Origin: CANKHA01 sp963731585
GTDB taxonomy: Bacteria > Pseudomonadota > Alphaproteobacteria > Rhizobiales > Xanthobacteraceae
Direction of reading: 5' to 3'
Length of the DNA stretch: 64,000 bases
Assembly: GCA_963731585.1 (NCBI GenBank)
Contig: CAVSWC010000007.1
Coordinates: forward strand, 124,001 to 188,000
Shown one piece after another: positions 61,257 through 64,000 of the stretch. Within the stretch, counting starts at the first letter, position 1. Each line of letters opens with the position of its first letter. Position numbers and translations under genes: made by a program. The notes below the pieces were generated by a model that was given only the letters and a program-made list of their open reading frames with translations, ran no database searches and was not told the origin of the DNA.

Positions 61257-62359
61257 CTACTTCTTCAACAGCGCCCGCATCTTGTCGGCGGTTTCCCGCT
61301 GGCCCTTCGCCACCCAGTTCAGGTCGGTGTTGTCGACATAGTCCTTGCCGGGCTTCGGGATGATGTGCGGATCGAGGAAGCTCTCGTCCACGTCGGTGCG
61401 CAATGTCGCCGATTGCGAGTGGCGGGAATAAAGCTCCAGCCCTTCCTTCGACGCCAGCCAGTTGACGAAGACGCGCGCGGCGTTCGGGTGCGGCGCCCTA
61501 TTGGCGAAGCTGAGCAGCGAGGGCGTCGGCGTGATGCGGTTCTTCATGTCGGAAAGCTCGAACACCTCCACCAGCTTGTAGCCTTCCTTGATCAGCGGGC
61601 GCGCGTCGTCGATGTGGCAGGTCAGGCAGATCGGATGCGTGCCGCGCGCCATCCAGTCGGAAAGGATGCGGCGGTCGCGCTGGATCGTCGGCTCCTGGTC
61701 GACATAGAGCTGCTTGACGAATTCCGGCCCCATCTGGGTGTAGAAATGCACCGCGCTCTGCACGCCGCTGCCGCCGGGCAGCCGCGGGTCTTCGGTCGCG
61801 ATCTTGCCTTTCCATTTCGGATTCAACAGGTCCTTGGCCGAGCGGATCTCGTCCGGCTTGACGTAATCGGCATTGATGAAGAGCAGGCTGTCGACGCTGG
61901 AGAACAGGATCAGCAGATATTCTTTTTCCGGATCGGCGAAATAGGGCTCGCCGCGCTTCCAGTATTTTCCCTCCGTCACCTCCGGCAGCAGCAACAGCGG
62001 CTTCAGCGGGTCGAGCATCTTCTCGGCATAGAGCGTGTTCACGCTGGTGGAGGCGTTCGACATGAAGACGTCGGCCGAATAGATGCCGGCGCCGCGCTCG
62101 GTGCGGATCTTGCCGACAATGGTCGAGGTCTGGCCGGCGATCAGCTCGACCGGGATGCCGTATTTTTTGCTGAAGGCGGGAACGATCTCGTTGCGCATGG
62201 CGGGCGAAGGCTGCCCGACCACCACCAGCTTGCCCTCGGCTTTCGCCGCGGCCAGCGTCTCGTCCCATTTCTTCTGCCAGTCCGGCACGGTCTGCGCCGG
62301 CGCGGCGGCGCCCAAGGCGAGCAGGAAACCAACGCTACCAACGACTTTTTCAACGTCAT
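61257..62359 (-). pseudogene. Periplasmic iron-type ABC transporter binding protein, frameshift in signal peptide
   Basis: The mature part (PAQTVPDWQKKWDETLAAAK, VVVGQPSPAMRNEIVPAFSK, ADVFMSNASTSVNTLYAEKM, GGSGVQSAVHFYTQMG and SFANRAPHPNAARVFVNWLA) resembles Fe(III)/AfuA-type binding proteins. The start is the ATG at 62359 behind GGAGAGAGGAAGG, giving MTLKKSLVALV; the hydrophobic core GFLLALGAAA lies in the next frame, so a base is missing near 62325 (length 3n+2). No permease or ATPase gene is adjacent. The bound solute may be ferric iron or a phosphonate/sugar acid. Confidence 0.82.
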
Positions 62360-62494
62360 CTTCACGCCTTCCTCTCTCCGTTTTCGAAATACCTGTCGAA
62401 TGGCGCGGAAATTAGGGAAAAGCCGGCGGCGCGGCAAGCGCGGCAAGAGCGCGCGGGACGCGGTGCCCATTTGCGGTCAGCAACCGCCCAGTCT

Positions 62495-62584
62495 CCTCAT
62501 GCAGGGCGTGCGCAGGACGTGTCTCGAACATAGAGGCCGCTGCCCATCGTTCGAGACGCCGCTGCGCGGCTCATCAGGATGAGG
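62495..62584. repeat. CCTCATGGTGAGGAGC family repeat (degraded copy 3)
   Basis: CCTCATGCAGGGCG at the left, then GTCTCGAACATAGAGG, TCGTTCGAGACGCCGC and CTCATCAGGATGAGG at the right. It keeps the layout of copies 1 and 2 with several changes. It lies in the 339-base gap (62360-62698) between the binding protein and the dehydrogenase end. Confidence 0.75.
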
Positions 62585-62609
62585 TAAGCTTGACAATACT
62601 CGGCCTTTA

Positions 62610-62694
62610 TTGTCATGCCCGCGAAGGCAGGCATCAGTAGCCGGTTCGGCGATTGCCGATCGTCCGGTCAAGCCGGACGATGACAAAGACGAAT
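62610..62694. repeat. Palindromic repeat TTGTCATGCCCG type
   Basis: TTGTCATGCCCGC-GAAG-GCAGGCAT at the left and CGTCCGG-TCAAG-CCGGACG-ATGACAA at the right. Related to the elements at 14314 and 60662. It closes directly on the stop of the acyl-CoA dehydrogenase. Confidence 0.7.
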
Positions 62695-62698
62695 AGTC

Positions 62699-64000
62699 TC
62701 ACGCCCCTAAACTTGCCGTGTTCACACTCTCCGCGCCCTCGGTGGCCGAGCGTTCCAGCCCCGCCGCCGCAACAGCCAGATGCTCGGCGAAAAACCGCGC
62801 CAGCGAAACGCGGCCCGCCGCGTCGGCGCCGTCGCCGATCCGCTGCGCGGCCAAGCGCCTCGTCCGCCAGCATGCAGCCGCCGGCGGCAAGGCCGAACAA
62901 ACGCAGGTAAGGCGTGGCGCCGGCGAGCGCGGCGTCGGTGTTGCTCTCGACATTCGCCAGCATCCATTGCGTCGCGCGGTCGAGCGCGTCGACCGCTTCG
63001 TTGAGGCGCTCGCCGGTCGCGCCGAAGGCGGGATCGTTCGCCGCCTGCACATTGCCGACGATCACGCGCAACTCCTGCAGATAGGCATTGACGCCGGCGC
63101 CGCCGGACTGCGGCAGCTTGCGGATGACGAGGTCGATGGCCTGGATGCCGTTGGTGCCTTCGTAGATCGGCGCGATGCGCGCGTCGCGCAGATGCTGCGC
63201 CGCGCCGGTCTCCTCGACATAACCCATGCCGCCATGCACCTGCACGCCGAGCGAGGCGATCTCGACGCCGATGTCGGTGGAGAAAGCCTTCGCCACCGGC
63301 GTGAGCAATGAGGCGCGCTCATGCGCGGTCTTCGCGTCCTCGCCTTGCAGGCGATGCGCGCGGTCGATCGCGACCGCGGTGGCGTAGCAGATGGCGCGGG
63401 CGGCTCTCGTCTGCGCGCGCATGGTCAGCAGCATGCGCTTGACGTCGGGATAATCGATGATCGCGTGGCCGCCTCTGCTTGCGCTCGCGCGCATAGGCCA
63501 GCGCCGCCTGCGTCGCGCGCTCGGCAATCGCCACGCCCTGCAAGCCGACCGACAGCCGCGCCAGATTCATCATGGTGAACATGCAGGCGAGGCCGCGGTT
63601 CTCCTCGCCGATCAGATAGCCGGTGGCGCCGCCCTCGTCGCCGAACACCATGGTGCAGGTGGGCGAGCCGTGGATGCCGAGCTTGTGCTCGATGGAATGG
63701 CAGCGCACGTCGTTGCGCGCGCCGAGCGAGCCGTCGGCATTGACCAGGAATTTCGGCACGAGAAAGAGCGAGATGCCGCGCGTGCCGGCCGGCGCATCGG
63801 GCAAGCGCGCCAGCACCAGATGCACGATATTGTCGGTGAGGTCGTGCTCGCCATAGGTGATGAAGATCTTCTGCCCGGTGATGCGATAGCTGCCGTCGCC
63901 CGCGCGCTCGGCTTTGGTGCGCAGCGCGCCGACGTCGGAGCCGGCCTGCGGCTCGGTGAGCTGCATCGAGCCGGTCCATTCGCCGCTGACCAGCTTCGGC
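62699..64000 (-). pseudogene. Acyl-CoA dehydrogenase, 5' end outside the window, two frameshifts
   Basis: The visible part starts inside the flavin domain (SMQLTEPQAGSDVGALRTKA, with YRITGQKIFITYGEHDLTDN), then LARLSVGLQGVAIAERATQA. Near 63470 the frame shifts to IIDYPDVKRMLLTMRAQTRA, with VQVHGGMGYVEETGAAQHLR and RIAPIYEGTNGIQAIDLVIR, the usual C-terminal signature. Near 62855 it shifts again to AAQRIGDGADAAGRVSLARF. The long C-terminal extension fits the large (about 590-residue) AcdA/FadE-type dehydrogenases of beta-oxidation. The missing N-terminus lies beyond base 64000. Confidence 0.88.

Noticed and set aside
61365..62582. 405-codon open frame on the plus strand opposite the binding-protein gene
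   Set aside because: Shadow of the ABC binding protein in the other strand; its content has no known motif and it runs through repeats.

Overview
The window looks like a chromosomal segment of a GC-rich alphaproteobacterium of the order Hyphomicrobiales (Rhizobiales), probably near Bradyrhizobium, Rhodopseudomonas or the Xanthobacteraceae. This is inferred from a NadQ-type Nudix repressor with a nadABC operon, a RibB fused to a degenerate GTP cyclohydrolase-like domain, a GGAAC-N16-CGTT promoter of the sigma-EcfG type, a TIGR02301-type protein, DUF1127 and YjgN families, and several classes of palindromic intergenic repeats typical of rhizobial genomes. I see no prophage, transposase, CRISPR array, plasmid function or rRNA. 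There is one tRNA, tRNA-Pro(CGG).

Layout. 0-9 kb: S49 peptidase (5' end outside the window), glyQ-glyS (overlapping TAATG), a DUF3096 micro-protein, ppdK and a SleB-type wall hydrolase. 9-17 kb: nadA-nadB-nadC on the minus strand with a perfect inverted-repeat operator in front of nadA, an MFS carrier, an acrylyl-CoA-reductase-like enzyme, and nadQ, the likely repressor of that operon. 17-27 kb: tyrosine phosphatase, HD hydrolase, tag-ygfZ (ATGA overlap), pyrC, small proteins, Nudix, then SRAP, an FAD-linked oxidase and sua5 with badly broken frames, then tRNA-Pro. 27-35 kb: tartrate dehydrogenase-like enzyme with a Bug solute-binding protein, an AhpD-like protein, MBL hydrolase, DUF1499, an M48 protease behind a YjgN protein, and a LysR regulator divergent from a DUF1127 gene. 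36-47 kb: extensin-like protein, class III aminotransferase, Tat-exported phosphoesterase, L,D-transpeptidase lipoprotein, CorA, SDR, pdxH, a surface lipoprotein, a DnaJ-type chaperone, a small exported protein behind an EcfG-type promoter, and an ECF sigma/anti-sigma pair. 47-64 kb: fabI, histidine phosphatase, aroC, ribB(X), DUF1194, TrmA-type and TlyA-type RNA methyltransferases, MATE, dxs, xseB, histone-deacetylase-like enzyme, ring-cleaving dioxygenase, an iron-type binding protein, and an acyl-CoA dehydrogenase cut by the window end.

Two things stand out. First, a paired-hairpin repeat bounded by CTAG occurs at 19.9, 35.9-36.2 (a tandem pair with a 161-nt period) and, diverged, at 37.1 kb. 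It has two bulged stems joined by a 12-14-nt spacer, and in the two well-preserved loci its last CTAG lies at or one base before the start codon of the next gene. Second, more than ten otherwise conserved genes are broken by one-base shifts, and dxs carries an in-frame TAA. Most single-shift genes have a net length of 3n+1, so one extra base. The breaks cluster at 23.7-26.7 kb and 57.9-63.5 kb. This points to uncorrected sequence errors rather than biology. I list those genes as 'pseudogene' only in the sense that the frame is broken in this sequence.

Working picture: an ordinary housekeeping region (NAD, riboflavin, chorismate, isoprenoid, fatty-acid, pyrimidine and translation genes) with little mobile DNA but dense short palindromic repeats. 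Some of these repeats have been absorbed into coding ends (tag, the trmA-like gene, the DUF1127 gene).
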